A DNA stretch of 64,000 nt from Paenibacillus terricola (GTDB lineage: Bacteria > Bacillota > Bacilli > Paenibacillales > Paenibacillaceae). The stretch covers positions 434,001-498,000 of the forward strand of contig NZ_JACXZA010000004.1 of NCBI RefSeq assembly GCF_014779765.1, written 5' to 3'. The translations under genes were made by a program, and so were the position numbers. Below are positions 28,178 to 36,611 of this stretch, piece by piece (the stretch's first letter is position 1; each line of letters begins with the position of its first letter). The notes beneath the pieces were generated by a model. The model searched no databases and was not told where the DNA came from. It saw only the letters and a program-made list of their open reading frames with translations.

Positions 28178-29185
28178 ATGAAGAACAATAGAAAAATATT
28201 GGTTACCGGGGCGGACGGTTTTATTGGTTCGCACTTAACAGAGGCGCTAGTTCGGCGCGGTTATGATGTGCGGGCGTTTACTTTATACAATTCTTTTAAT
28301 TCGGCTGGCTGGCTTGATGATTGTGCTGCTGATATACGTGGCAAGTTTGAGACATTCGCTGGCGATATTCGAGACCCTCATGGTGTTAAAGAGGCGATGA
28401 AAGGATGCGACGCCGTCTTACATTTAGCGGCGCTGATTGCTATTCCATATTCATACCATTCTCCGGATACGTATTTGGATACGAATATTAAGGGAACTTT
28501 GAATGTGCTTCAGGCTGCGCGGGAACTGCAAATTTCTAAAGTCATTCATACCTCGACGAGCGAGGTATATGGAACAGCACAATTTGTACCGATTACAGAA
28601 CAGCATCCGTTGCAAGGACAGTCGCCGTATTCGGCTTCAAAGATCGGTGCAGATCAGATGGCGATGTCGTTCTATTGTTCGTTCCAGACACCAGTTGGTA
28701 TTATTCGGCCGTTCAACACATATGGCCCTCGCCAATCGGCAAGAGCGGTAATCCCGACTGTCATTACACAGATTGCATCGGGACGGGACCAGATTCGACT
28801 GGGTTCCGTACATCCGACGCGAGATTTTAATTACGTGGCGGATACAGTTAATGGCTTCATTGCTATGCTTGAATCTGAGCGGAGCGTCGGAGAGGTTATT
28901 AATATCGGCAGCAATTATGAGATCTCTGTTGGGGATACGGTAAAGCTAATTGCTGAAATTATGGATCGGCAAATTGAGATTGTTAGCGATGAAGTACGTC
29001 TTCGTCCAGAGAAGAGCGAGGTCGAACGGTTATGGGCAGACAACGCGAAGGCGAAGCAGTTGCTTGGCTGGGAGCCGCAGTTTGGTGGGATTGACGGCTT
29101 CCGTACTGGCCTGCAGCAGACGATTCAGTGGTTTACGAATAGCGATAATCTATCCAGATACAAAGCCGATCAGTATAATATTTAA
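28178..29185 (+). CDS. legB: Nucleotide-sugar 4,6-dehydratase, legionaminate pathway (LegB-like)
   Basis: A 335-residue extended short-chain dehydratase. The NAD-binding GADGFIGSHL lies at the N-terminus, and the catalytic triad is seen as TSTSEVYGTA and YSASKIGAD. In the pathway worked out for Campylobacter jejuni, LegB dehydrates GDP-GlcNAc to the 4-keto-6-deoxy sugar. The identification rests mainly on the ordered neighbours: aminotransferase, hydrolysing epimerase, synthase, acetyltransferase, GDP-sugar synthase and CMP-transferase. ATG 28178 has GAGG 8 bases upstream; the frame opens at 28154 without such a site. UDP- instead of GDP-sugar use cannot be excluded from sequence. Confidence 0.82.
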   Translation: MKNNRKILVTGADGFIGSHLTEALVRRGYDVRAFTLYNSFNSAGWLDDCAADIRGKFETFAGDIRDPHGVKEAMKGCDAVLHLAALIAIPYSYHSPDTYLDTNIKGTLNVLQAARELQISKVIHTSTSEVYGTAQFVPITEQHPLQGQSPYSASKIGADQMAMSFYCSFQTPVGIIRPFNTYGPRQSARAVIPTVITQIASGRDQIRLGSVHPTRDFNYVADTVNGFIAMLESERSVGEVINIGSNYEISVGDTVKLIAEIMDRQIEIVSDEVRLRPEKSEVERLWADNAKAKQLLGWEPQFGGIDGFRTGLQQTIQWFTNSDNLSRYKADQYNI

Positions 29186-29210
29186 CATCATTTGATGGGA
29201 GATGAGCGCT

Positions 29211-30386
29211 ATGAATGAATTACAGCTTCCTTCCCGCATTGTAGAGGCACTACAGCAGGCTTTACCTGATAATCAAGGATTTATTAGTCTGCATGAGCCC
29301 ACATTTCGTGGCAATGAGTGGAATTATGTGAAAGAATGTCTCGATACCGGATGGGTTTCCTCTGCAGGCAAGTATGTTGAAGATTTCGAGCTTAAGCTTG
29401 CGGAGTATACGGGATCCCCCTACGCAATAGTCGTATCCAACGGTACGTCTGCTCTTCATGTATGTCTTATGCTGGCAGGTGTTCAAGCAAACGATGAAGT
29501 GCTTATGCCATCGTTAACGTTTGTGGCGACGGCTAATGCCGTTTCTTATTGCGGTGCTGTTCCGCATTTTATTGATGTTAGTCCCGTTACGATGGGTGTT
29601 GATCCTATAGCGCTGGACCACTATCTTCAGGATATTGCGGTATATAAGGATGACGGTGCAGTATACAACAAGCAGACTGGCAGAAGAATTGCTGCTATAG
29701 TGCCAATGCATACGTTCGGTCATCCTGTTGATCTGGACCCGTTGATGGAGGTTTGCGAGCGATACCGGATTACACTAGTTGAAGACGCGGCGGAATCTAT
29801 TGGATCCTATTATAAAGGCAAGCATACGGGGACGTTTGGTAAGCTCGGGGCGGTTAGCTTTAATGGAAACAAAATTATTACGACAGGCGGCGGTGGCGCC
29901 ATACTGACCTCCGACGAGACATTGGCAAAAGCAGCCAAACATCTTACGACGACTGCGAAGTTGCCTCATCGCTGGGAGTTTCATCATGATCAGATTGGCT
30001 ATAACTATCGAATGCCTAATCTGAATGCGGCTTTAGGTTGCGCGCAACTTGAGCGGCTCCCGATTATGCTAGAGCAGAAGCGAACATTGGTGAACAAGTA
30101 TGCGGCTATTTTTGAGTCAATTCTCGGTGTGTCTCTTTTCATGGAGCCGTCTTTTGCATCAAGCAACTACTGGCTTAATGCCATTGTGCTCGATGAGCCT
30201 AGCTTTGAGTTAAGGGATCAAATTTTGGAGGTTGTCAATAATGCTGGCTTGATGACGCGTCCGATCTGGACGCCGATGCACGAGCTTCCTATGTTTAAGG
30301 ATTGCCCGAGTATGCAGCTCCCTGTAACGAACCGTCTGGCTGCGTCGGTCATTAACATACCGAGCAGTGCGTCTTTATGCTCATAA
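29211..30386 (+). CDS. legC: PLP-dependent sugar aminotransferase, legionaminate pathway (LegC-like)
   Basis: A DegT/DnrJ/EryC1-family enzyme of 391 residues. GTSALHVCLMLAG is the phosphate-binding region, EDAAESIGSYY holds the PLP-ring Asp, and SFNGNKIITTGGGGA holds the Schiff-base Lys. N-terminal LHEPTFRGNEWNYVKECLDTGWVSS is typical of LegC. It adds an amino group at C4 of the keto sugar made by LegB. ATG 29211 is preceded by a GGGAGATGAG region; the in-frame ATG at 29202 is too close to it. It lies 25 bp after legB and 25 bp before legG. Confidence 0.85.
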   Translation: MNELQLPSRIVEALQQALPDNQGFISLHEPTFRGNEWNYVKECLDTGWVSSAGKYVEDFELKLAEYTGSPYAIVVSNGTSALHVCLMLAGVQANDEVLMPSLTFVATANAVSYCGAVPHFIDVSPVTMGVDPIALDHYLQDIAVYKDDGAVYNKQTGRRIAAIVPMHTFGHPVDLDPLMEVCERYRITLVEDAAESIGSYYKGKHTGTFGKLGAVSFNGNKIITTGGGGAILTSDETLAKAAKHLTTTAKLPHRWEFHHDQIGYNYRMPNLNAALGCAQLERLPIMLEQKRTLVNKYAAIFESILGVSLFMEPSFASSNYWLNAIVLDEPSFELRDQILEVVNNAGLMTRPIWTPMHELPMFKDCPSMQLPVTNRLAASVINIPSSASLCS

Positions 30387-30411
30387 TTATGAATTATTTG
30401 GGGAGAGTTCT

Positions 30412-31572
30412 GTGAGAACGATATGTGTAGTAACCGGCTCAAGAGCAGAGTACGGCTTGTTATATCCACTTATTAAGTTGATTGCTGATGACGCTGAGTT
30501 GCAGCTGCAGTTAGTAGCAACTGGCATGCACTTGTCACCAGAGTTCGGATTGACCTACCGTCAGATTGAGGCTGACGGTTTTGTCATTGATGCAAAAGTC
30601 GAAATGCTGCTGTCAAGTGATACGCCAGTAGGCATTACGAAATCCATGGGACTTGGATTAATCGGTTTTGCAGATGCTTTCGAACGATTAAAGCCGGATT
30701 TGATCGTGCTGTTAGGTGACCGGTTCGAAGCGATGGTAGCGGCACAAGCCGCGATGGTTGCGAACATTCCGATTGCTCATTTGCATGGCGGAGAGAGTAC
30801 GGAAGGGGTAATCGACGAAGCGATTCGTCACTCGATTACGAAGATGTCGCATCTTCATTTCACATCGACAGAGCCGTATCGTCAGCGTGTCATACAATTG
30901 GGTGAACTGCCAGAGCATGTCTACAACGTTGGCGCGATCGGACTGGATAATATACGGAATTTAATGCTGTTAGACCGTCCCGCATTCGAACAGTCTATTA
31001 ATTTTAAGCTAGGACGTCTAAACTTCTTGGTTACGTATCATCCATTGTCATTGTCGGGCCAAGATGCAGAACAGCAAATGGAACGTCTGCTTGCGGCGTT
31101 GGATTATTTTGAACAGGCGAACATTATCTTTACGAAACCGAATGCGGATACTAATGGTAGAATTATCGGACAGCTAATCGACAAATACACGGCTGCTCGA
31201 AACGAGCGTGTCGTCTGCCACACATCACTTGGGCAGCTGCGATATTTAAGCGCTATTTCGCATGTTGACGTTGTAATTGGTAACTCGTCGAGTGGTATTA
31301 TTGAGGTTCCGTATATGCACAAGCCTACGGTCAATATTGGAAGACGTCAGGATGGTAGGGTTAAAGGGTTATCTATCGTCGATTGCGACGACTCAACTGA
31401 CGAGATAATTAAGGCTATTAATAAGGTGTTGTCACCTGATTTTCGGCGATTATGTAATCAAGCAGATTCAAGTATGTATGGGGACGGACAAACAGCAGAA
31501 CGAATTATCGAAGTGCTGAGGAGTGTTCCGTTAGATCGGCTTCTCATCAAATCATTTTATACAATGACTTGA
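30412..31572 (+). CDS. legG: Hydrolysing nucleotide-sugar 2-epimerase, legionaminate pathway (LegG/NeuC-like)
   Basis: A 386-residue GT-B-fold enzyme of the NeuC/WecB family. It begins VRTICVVTGSRAEYGLLYPL, the usual NeuC start, then has LLGDRFEAM, HLHGGE and the C-terminal GNSSSGIIEVP nucleotide site. It removes the nucleotide and inverts C2 of the diacetamido sugar. GTG 30412 has GGGGAG 6 bases upstream; an earlier in-frame ATG (30367) lies inside legC and would add an unconserved tail. The hydrolysing epimerase is required before condensation with phosphoenolpyruvate. Confidence 0.9.
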   Translation: MRTICVVTGSRAEYGLLYPLIKLIADDAELQLQLVATGMHLSPEFGLTYRQIEADGFVIDAKVEMLLSSDTPVGITKSMGLGLIGFADAFERLKPDLIVLLGDRFEAMVAAQAAMVANIPIAHLHGGESTEGVIDEAIRHSITKMSHLHFTSTEPYRQRVIQLGELPEHVYNVGAIGLDNIRNLMLLDRPAFEQSINFKLGRLNFLVTYHPLSLSGQDAEQQMERLLAALDYFEQANIIFTKPNADTNGRIIGQLIDKYTAARNERVVCHTSLGQLRYLSAISHVDVVIGNSSSGIIEVPYMHKPTVNIGRRQDGRVKGLSIVDCDDSTDEIIKAINKVLSPDFRRLCNQADSSMYGDGQTAERIIEVLRSVPLDRLLIKSFYTMT

Positions 31573-31617
31573 TGGGGGCTTTGTCTTTTTTTTACCGTCC
31601 TGTTAGGAGGCCATGGA

Positions 31618-32697
31618 TTGAACATGACACAGAAGGTTTATGTAATTGCAGAAGCGGGAGTCAACCATAATGGATCGTTAGAGATCGCTAAACAGTTGGT
31701 ACATGCCGCTGCGCAGGCTGGAGCGGATGTAGTGAAATTCCAAACGTTTCAAGCGGATGCTCTTGTTAGCAAAAATGCACCTAAAGCGGAGTATCAGAAA
31801 AGAACGACGAATAATGATGATTCGCAGCTTCGTATGCTTGAGCGGTTACAGTTAAGCGAATCGGACCATATCGAGCTTATTGAAGAATGTGAACGGGTGG
31901 GTATTCGTTTTTTATCTACACCATTTGATATGCCAAGTCTGGCCTTACTCACAGAACGTTTTCAGATGAGTGAACTAAAAATCTCCTCAGGTGATCTTAC
32001 GAATCTTCCACTGCTGTATCATGCTGCACGTAAAGGTGTAAAGTTGATTATTTCCAGTGGAATGTCATCTTTGGGTGATATTGAAGAAGCGCTAGGTGCT
32101 ATAGCATACGGCTATGTTGGCGGGGATAAGCCTTCTGCAACGCAATTCCGAGAAGCGTACTTCTCCGAAGAGGGCCAAGTTGTGCTGCGAGAGAATGTGT
32201 CGCTATTGCATTGCACGACGGAATATCCAACACCTGCTGAAGATGTTCATTTAAATAAAATGAAAACGTTAATGCAGGCGTTTCAATTAAATACGGGCTA
32301 CTCGGATCATACGATTGGTACAGAAGTACCGGTAGCAGCCGTGGCGCTCGGAGCAACAATTATAGAGAAGCATTTTACACTCGATCAATCGATGGAAGGA
32401 CCGGATCACCAGGCTTCTATGGAGCCTGATGAGCTTGCCGGCATGATCCAACAAATTCGGAACGTAGAGAAAGCGCTAGGCTCCTCTGTTAAAATTCCTG
32501 CAGCATCGGAACAGAGGAACAAGAAGCCGGCTCGTAAGAGTGTCGTTGCGGCTCTGCCAATCGCACAAGGCGAATGCATAACAGAGAAACATCTTACAAT
32601 TAAACGACCGGGTAATGGGTTACCTCCTTCACAATACTGGGAGCTAATCGGTACGGTAGCCAAGCGTCATTATGAGCCGGACGAGCTGATCGATTAA
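31618..32697 (+). CDS. legI: Nonulosonic acid synthase (LegI/NeuB-like)
   Basis: A 359-residue synthase: an N-terminal TIM-barrel (IAEAGVNHNG, VVKFQTFQAD, STPFDMPSL, KISSGDLTNLPLL, GYSDHTIG, IEKHFTLD) and a C-terminal antifreeze-like SAF domain (ARKSVVAALPIAQGE, ITIKRPGNG-like). It condenses the free diacetamido sugar with phosphoenolpyruvate to the nine-carbon acid. TTG 31618 is 7 bases after AGGAGG; the ATG two codons later is a weaker choice. It overlaps the acetyltransferase gene by one base (TAATG). The neighbours favour the legionaminic rather than the sialic acid product. Confidence 0.9.
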   Translation: MNMTQKVYVIAEAGVNHNGSLEIAKQLVHAAAQAGADVVKFQTFQADALVSKNAPKAEYQKRTTNNDDSQLRMLERLQLSESDHIELIEECERVGIRFLSTPFDMPSLALLTERFQMSELKISSGDLTNLPLLYHAARKGVKLIISSGMSSLGDIEEALGAIAYGYVGGDKPSATQFREAYFSEEGQVVLRENVSLLHCTTEYPTPAEDVHLNKMKTLMQAFQLNTGYSDHTIGTEVPVAAVALGATIIEKHFTLDQSMEGPDHQASMEPDELAGMIQQIRNVEKALGSSVKIPAASEQRNKKPARKSVVAALPIAQGECITEKHLTIKRPGNGLPPSQYWELIGTVAKRHYEPDELID

Positions 32698-33332
32698 TGA
32701 ATACGCCTATTATTGTTCTAGGGGCTGGTGGCCATGCAAAGGTGTGTGTTGATCTGTTGCTTCGACAAGGACGCACGATTATTGGTTATGCGGGTCCAGT
32801 TTCATCCGATTGGATGGAACAGCGTGGTATCCATTACATAGGTGAAGATGCACAGGTAGCTGAGTGTGACGCTCGTAATGTTACGTTAGTTAATGGTATC
32901 GGAATGATCGGGCAGGATTTACTTAGAAGCCGTATTTTTAATCATTTCCGAAGTCAAGGCTATACGTTCGAAACGATTATTCATGACTCAGCAATCGTAT
33001 CGTCGGATGTTGAACTTGAAGAAGGTGTACATATAATGGCGGGTGCTATTGTGCAGGCAGGAAGTACAATTGGAGTCAACACGATCATTAACACGCGCTC
33101 TTCGCTTGATCATGATTGTAGGATAGGTGCTCACGTACACATTTCTCCGGGGGCAGTACTTTGTGGAGGAGCAGTCGTGGGCGATTCCACACATCTGGGA
33201 GCATCGGCAACTATTATTCAGAATGTAACTGTTGGAGTACGCTGTGTAGTCGGGGCGGGTTCAGTCGTGTTGAAGCCTGTTGCAGATGATAAATTAGTGT
33301 ACGGTGTACCTGCAAAGGAGGCTAAAAAATGA
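32697..33332 (+). CDS. NeuD/PglD-type sugar O- or N-acetyltransferase
   Basis: A 211-residue protein with an N-terminal nucleotide-binding fold (VLGAGGHAKV) and a C-terminal left-handed beta-helix of hexapeptide repeats (IGVNTIINTRSSLDHDCRIG, ISPGAVLCGG, VGVRCVVGAG). The His in LDHDCRIG is at the catalytic position of PglD-like enzymes. Inside this operon it most likely acetylates the C4 amine made by LegC, the LegH step, or modifies the finished nonulosonate. Start and stop overlap its neighbours (TAATG before, ATGA after), so translation is tightly coupled to the pathway. Confidence 0.85.
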   Translation: MNTPIIVLGAGGHAKVCVDLLLRQGRTIIGYAGPVSSDWMEQRGIHYIGEDAQVAECDARNVTLVNGIGMIGQDLLRSRIFNHFRSQGYTFETIIHDSAIVSSDVELEEGVHIMAGAIVQAGSTIGVNTIINTRSSLDHDCRIGAHVHISPGAVLCGGAVVGDSTHLGASATIIQNVTVGVRCVVGAGSVVLKPVADDKLVYGVPAKEAKK

Positions 33333-34384
33333 ACAACATTGATCAGCTTATAGTATTGCCACAAACAACGATCATTGAAGCGATGCATCAAATTGATAGT
33401 GGATCTGTACAGATCGTATTGGTTGTCGATGAAGCGAGGAGGCTTCTTGGGACGATTACGGATGGTGATATTCGGCGCGGCATATTGCGCGGCGTTCCAC
33501 TCGATAGCGCTGTCGATACAATTATGAATGCTTCGCCTAAGTATGCGCATGTGAAAGACTCGCGTGAAGCGATTTTTGGCAAGATGAAACGATACAACCT
33601 ACGTCAAGTGCCAGTGTTGGACGAGGAAGAACGTGTAGTTAGGCTCGACCTGATGGATGAGATGCTTAAACTGAAGAACGATCGCGTGGACAACTGGGTC
33701 GTACTAATGGCTGGCGGCTTGGGGACTCGCCTTAGTCCGCTTACGAATAATTGTCCGAAGCCGCTCTTGAAGATCGGAGAGAAGCCCATTCTTGAAGTTA
33801 TTCTTGATAACTTTATTATGAATGGCTTTCATCGCTTTATGATCTCGGTTAATTATAAAGCTGAGATGATCATTGACTATTTCGGCGATGGGTCCAAGTG
33901 GGGTGTAGAGATACAGTATATTCACGAGACGAAACGGCTTGGAACTGCAGGTGCACTGAGCTTACTTCCTTTCCGGCCAACTGAGCCTCTGCTTGTGATG
34001 AATGGAGACTTGCTGACAAAGGTGAACTTTCGGCAGATGCTGGATTTCCATAATGAAACGGTAGTACAGGCGACGATGTGTGTCCGTGAGTATGAATATC
34101 AAGTTCCTTATGGTGTCGTTAAGGCTGATAACTATCGTTTGATCAGCATCGAGGAGAAGCCGCATCAGCGTTATTTTATAAGCGGTGGTATTTATGTGAT
34201 TCAGCCTGAAGCAATGGATCTCATTCCATTAGATACATTTTACGACATGCCTAATTTGTTCTCGGATTTAATTGCCGAGGGTAAAGAGACGGCGGTGTTC
34301 CCGATTCGTGAATATTGGATTGACATTGGGCGAATTGACGATTTCGAACGAGCGAATGCGGAACATGCAAAGGGGATTATCTAA
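33329..34384 (+). CDS. ptmE: CBS-domain nucleotidyltransferase (PtmE-like GDP-sugar synthase)
   Basis: A 351-residue fusion. Residues 1-120 form a CBS pair (VLVVDEARRLLGTITDGDIRRG, QVPVLDEEERVV), and residues 121-351 are a sugar-phosphate nucleotidyltransferase (VLMAGGLGTRLSPLT, CPKPLLKIGEKP, VMNGDLLTKV, IEEKP). This architecture is that of PtmE, which makes the GDP-glucosamine precursor in C. jejuni; its presence favours a GDP-linked route like that for legionaminate. The CBS pair could sense an adenine or guanine nucleotide. It overlaps the acetyltransferase by four bases, and the CMP-transferase starts 2 bases after its stop. Confidence 0.85.
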   Translation: MNNIDQLIVLPQTTIIEAMHQIDSGSVQIVLVVDEARRLLGTITDGDIRRGILRGVPLDSAVDTIMNASPKYAHVKDSREAIFGKMKRYNLRQVPVLDEEERVVRLDLMDEMLKLKNDRVDNWVVLMAGGLGTRLSPLTNNCPKPLLKIGEKPILEVILDNFIMNGFHRFMISVNYKAEMIIDYFGDGSKWGVEIQYIHETKRLGTAGALSLLPFRPTEPLLVMNGDLLTKVNFRQMLDFHNETVVQATMCVREYEYQVPYGVVKADNYRLISIEEKPHQRYFISGGIYVIQPEAMDLIPLDTFYDMPNLFSDLIAEGKETAVFPIREYWIDIGRIDDFERANAEHAKGII

Positions 34385-34386
34385 AG

Positions 34387-35076
34387 ATGATTCAGGGGAA
34401 GAAAGTATTGGGTATTATCCCGGCACGCGGAGGCTCAAAAGGCGTTCCGATGAAAAATACTCGTTTGTTCAATGGTAAGCCGCTTATTGCATGGGCGATT
34501 GAAGCAGCGAAGCGATCGCGATATTTGGATCGAGTCATTGTTTCGTCTGATAACGAAGACATTATGCGCATTGCTAGAGAGTGGGACGGAGATGTTCCAG
34601 AAGCTAGGCCAGAAGAACTGGCTAGGGATGATTCAACAAGCATTGATGTTGTGCTGCATCTGCTCGACCAATTTCCGGGTTATGACTACGTTGTTCTATT
34701 GCAACCAACCTCTCCATTTAGAACAACGGCAGATATCGATGGCTGTATTCAAATGTGTCTGACGACAGGCGCTCCTGCCGCTGTATCGGTTACCGAACCG
34801 GAGCAGAGTCCCTATTGGATGTTCAAGTTAAACAGTGCAGGCAGGCTGGACCCATTAGTACAGAGGGAATCGACTGTTTTAAGACGGCAGGATCTCCCAA
34901 CTGTTTACTCGTTGAATGGAGCTGTATACGTCGCCTCGGTGGAGTGGTTTCAACAGTCAAAAGCATTTGTTACGGATCAGACAGTTGGATACGTCATGGA
35001 TCAGGATCGGTCGCTTGATATCGACACGGAGCAGGATTTTATTGTTGGCGAAGCGTTAATTGGTTTATGTAAATAA
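34387..35076 (+). CDS. legF: CMP-nonulosonate cytidylyltransferase (LegF/NeuA-like)
   Basis: A 229-residue enzyme with the CMP-KDO/CMP-Neu5Ac synthetase signature: IIPARGGSKGVPMKN at the N-terminus, VIVSSDNEDI, LLQPTSPFR, and LNGAVYVA with DIDTEQDF near the end. It activates the nonulosonic acid with CTP. It closes the seven-gene pathway block; the 228-bp gap after it (35077-35304) has only a weak hairpin near 35175-35200 and no gene. The CMP-sugar should be used by a transferase, of which the gene at 36612 is the best candidate. Confidence 0.9.
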   Translation: MIQGKKVLGIIPARGGSKGVPMKNTRLFNGKPLIAWAIEAAKRSRYLDRVIVSSDNEDIMRIAREWDGDVPEARPEELARDDSTSIDVVLHLLDQFPGYDYVVLLQPTSPFRTTADIDGCIQMCLTTGAPAAVSVTEPEQSPYWMFKLNSAGRLDPLVQRESTVLRRQDLPTVYSLNGAVYVASVEWFQQSKAFVTDQTVGYVMDQDRSLDIDTEQDFIVGEALIGLCK

Positions 35077-35304
35077 TAAATAGTGTAATTATTACAGTCC
35101 CAAATTGTAAACTTTAAAACCTTCTCGTTTTATAGAAGAAAGCTTATCCGCAGTGCCGTCCATCTGCATGATCTGTAACTGCTAAGAAGCCGGGTTTCAA
35201 AGGGCTTTATTAGTTTACATACAAGAATTTCATCTAAGAGTAATTAATCGGTGGACTAGAGTGCTCTTTTTCATAGAAGTCTTTTAGCAGAGGGACTGTT
35301 CAGT

Positions 35305-36591
35305 GTGAATATTAAATCAAGCAATTCGTTATTACGCACGTCCGGTATATACACATTGACAAATATGTTCAATGCAGGAATACCATTTTTGTTATTGCCG
35401 TTATTGACTCGCTATTTGAGTCCAGAAGAGTTCGGCATTACAGCGATGTTTACCGTGCTCTTTTCTTTCTGTATGCCGCTAATAAGTATTAACATTAATG
35501 GTACGATTAATAGAAACTATTATGATCGAGATAAGATTGATTTTTCTTCCTATGTCTTTAACTGTATTGTGATTATGATATCGTCGACTGTGCTGATTTC
35601 ATTTATTGTGTATTTTATGTCCTCCAAGTTAAGTGACTGGACTTCCGTACCTGATAATTGGATCTGGACAGTCGTCGTATCTTGTTTCTTTCAAACCTTG
35701 ACACTTATTAATCTAATTATCTGGCAAGTTCAGATGAAGCCAAAACAATATGGTATATATATGATATTGCAGACGGCTTTCTCTGCATTATTAACGGTAT
35801 ATTTACTTGTTATATTCGATTACGGATGGGAAGGACGTTTAGCTGCTCAAGTAGTCGGATATGTACTATTCGGAATAGTATCTGTATTTATGCTAACACG
35901 GAATAAGTGGATCAAATACCGATTCAACGTTGATTATATCAAGGATGCATTAAAATACGGTGTTCCACTTATCCCCCATATCATAAGCGGATTAATAATA
36001 ACAATGATTGATCGTGTTTTCCTTACTAACTTTGAAGGTGTCGAGGCCACTGGTATTTATTTGGTCGGGTATCAGATTGGTTCTATGATCGGAGTACTTC
36101 AAGATGCATTTAATCGTGCTTGGACTCCTTGGCTGTTTGATAAGCTGAAGAAAGACAGTATAGAGTTGAAGATGCTTGCGATCAAATATACTTATTTCTA
36201 TATCGTTATCATCTTAATAATCGCGTTGACTTTAGGTGTGAGTGCACCGTTATTACTGAAGTATTTAGTTGGTAATGAATATCATAATGCAAGCCAATAT
36301 GTTATTTGGATTGCATTAGGGTTTGCATTTAATGGGATGTACAAAATGGTAACGAATTACTTATTTTATTTAAAGCGAACGGGTATTGTTGCAATTATTA
36401 CGGGCTGCACAGCACTGTTGAACATCATTCTATCTTATATGTTCATCCACTATCTGGGTGTTTCAGGGGCTGCATATGCAACTTGTATTTCTTTTTTTAT
36501 TTCATTTATTGGTACCTGGATTGCTGTTATAAAGCTTTATCCTTTGCCTTGGATTGCTACGCTACACGGAATGGTTAGGTCAAAACATTAA
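35305..36591 (+). CDS. wzx: Polysaccharide flippase (Wzx, MOP superfamily)
   Basis: A 428-residue membrane protein with 12 predicted helices and typical Wzx elements: TNMFNAGIPFLLLPLLTRYLSPEEFG at the N-terminus, an NRNYYD loop, a middle YGVPLIPHIISGL, DRVFLTNF and the late IHYLGVSGAAYAT. It moves the undecaprenyl-linked repeat unit across the membrane before polymerisation. GTG 35305 follows AGAGGGA. AT content rises again here relative to the pathway genes before it, so wzx and the next gene look like a separate insertion. Confidence 0.92.
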   Translation: MNIKSSNSLLRTSGIYTLTNMFNAGIPFLLLPLLTRYLSPEEFGITAMFTVLFSFCMPLISININGTINRNYYDRDKIDFSSYVFNCIVIMISSTVLISFIVYFMSSKLSDWTSVPDNWIWTVVVSCFFQTLTLINLIIWQVQMKPKQYGIYMILQTAFSALLTVYLLVIFDYGWEGRLAAQVVGYVLFGIVSVFMLTRNKWIKYRFNVDYIKDALKYGVPLIPHIISGLIITMIDRVFLTNFEGVEATGIYLVGYQIGSMIGVLQDAFNRAWTPWLFDKLKKDSIELKMLAIKYTYFYIVIILIIALTLGVSAPLLLKYLVGNEYHNASQYVIWIALGFAFNGMYKMVTNYLFYLKRTGIVAIITGCTALLNIILSYMFIHYLGVSGAAYATCISFFISFIGTWIAVIKLYPLPWIATLHGMVRSKH

Positions 36592-36611
36592 GAGTGGAGC
36601 GGAGAATGTAA

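Noticed and set aside
31618-32697. Sialic acid synthase (neuB) as the definite name
   Set aside because: The synthase alone cannot tell the product, but the dehydratase, aminotransferase and PtmE-type genes beside it indicate a 6-deoxy diamino nonulosonate rather than sialic acid.
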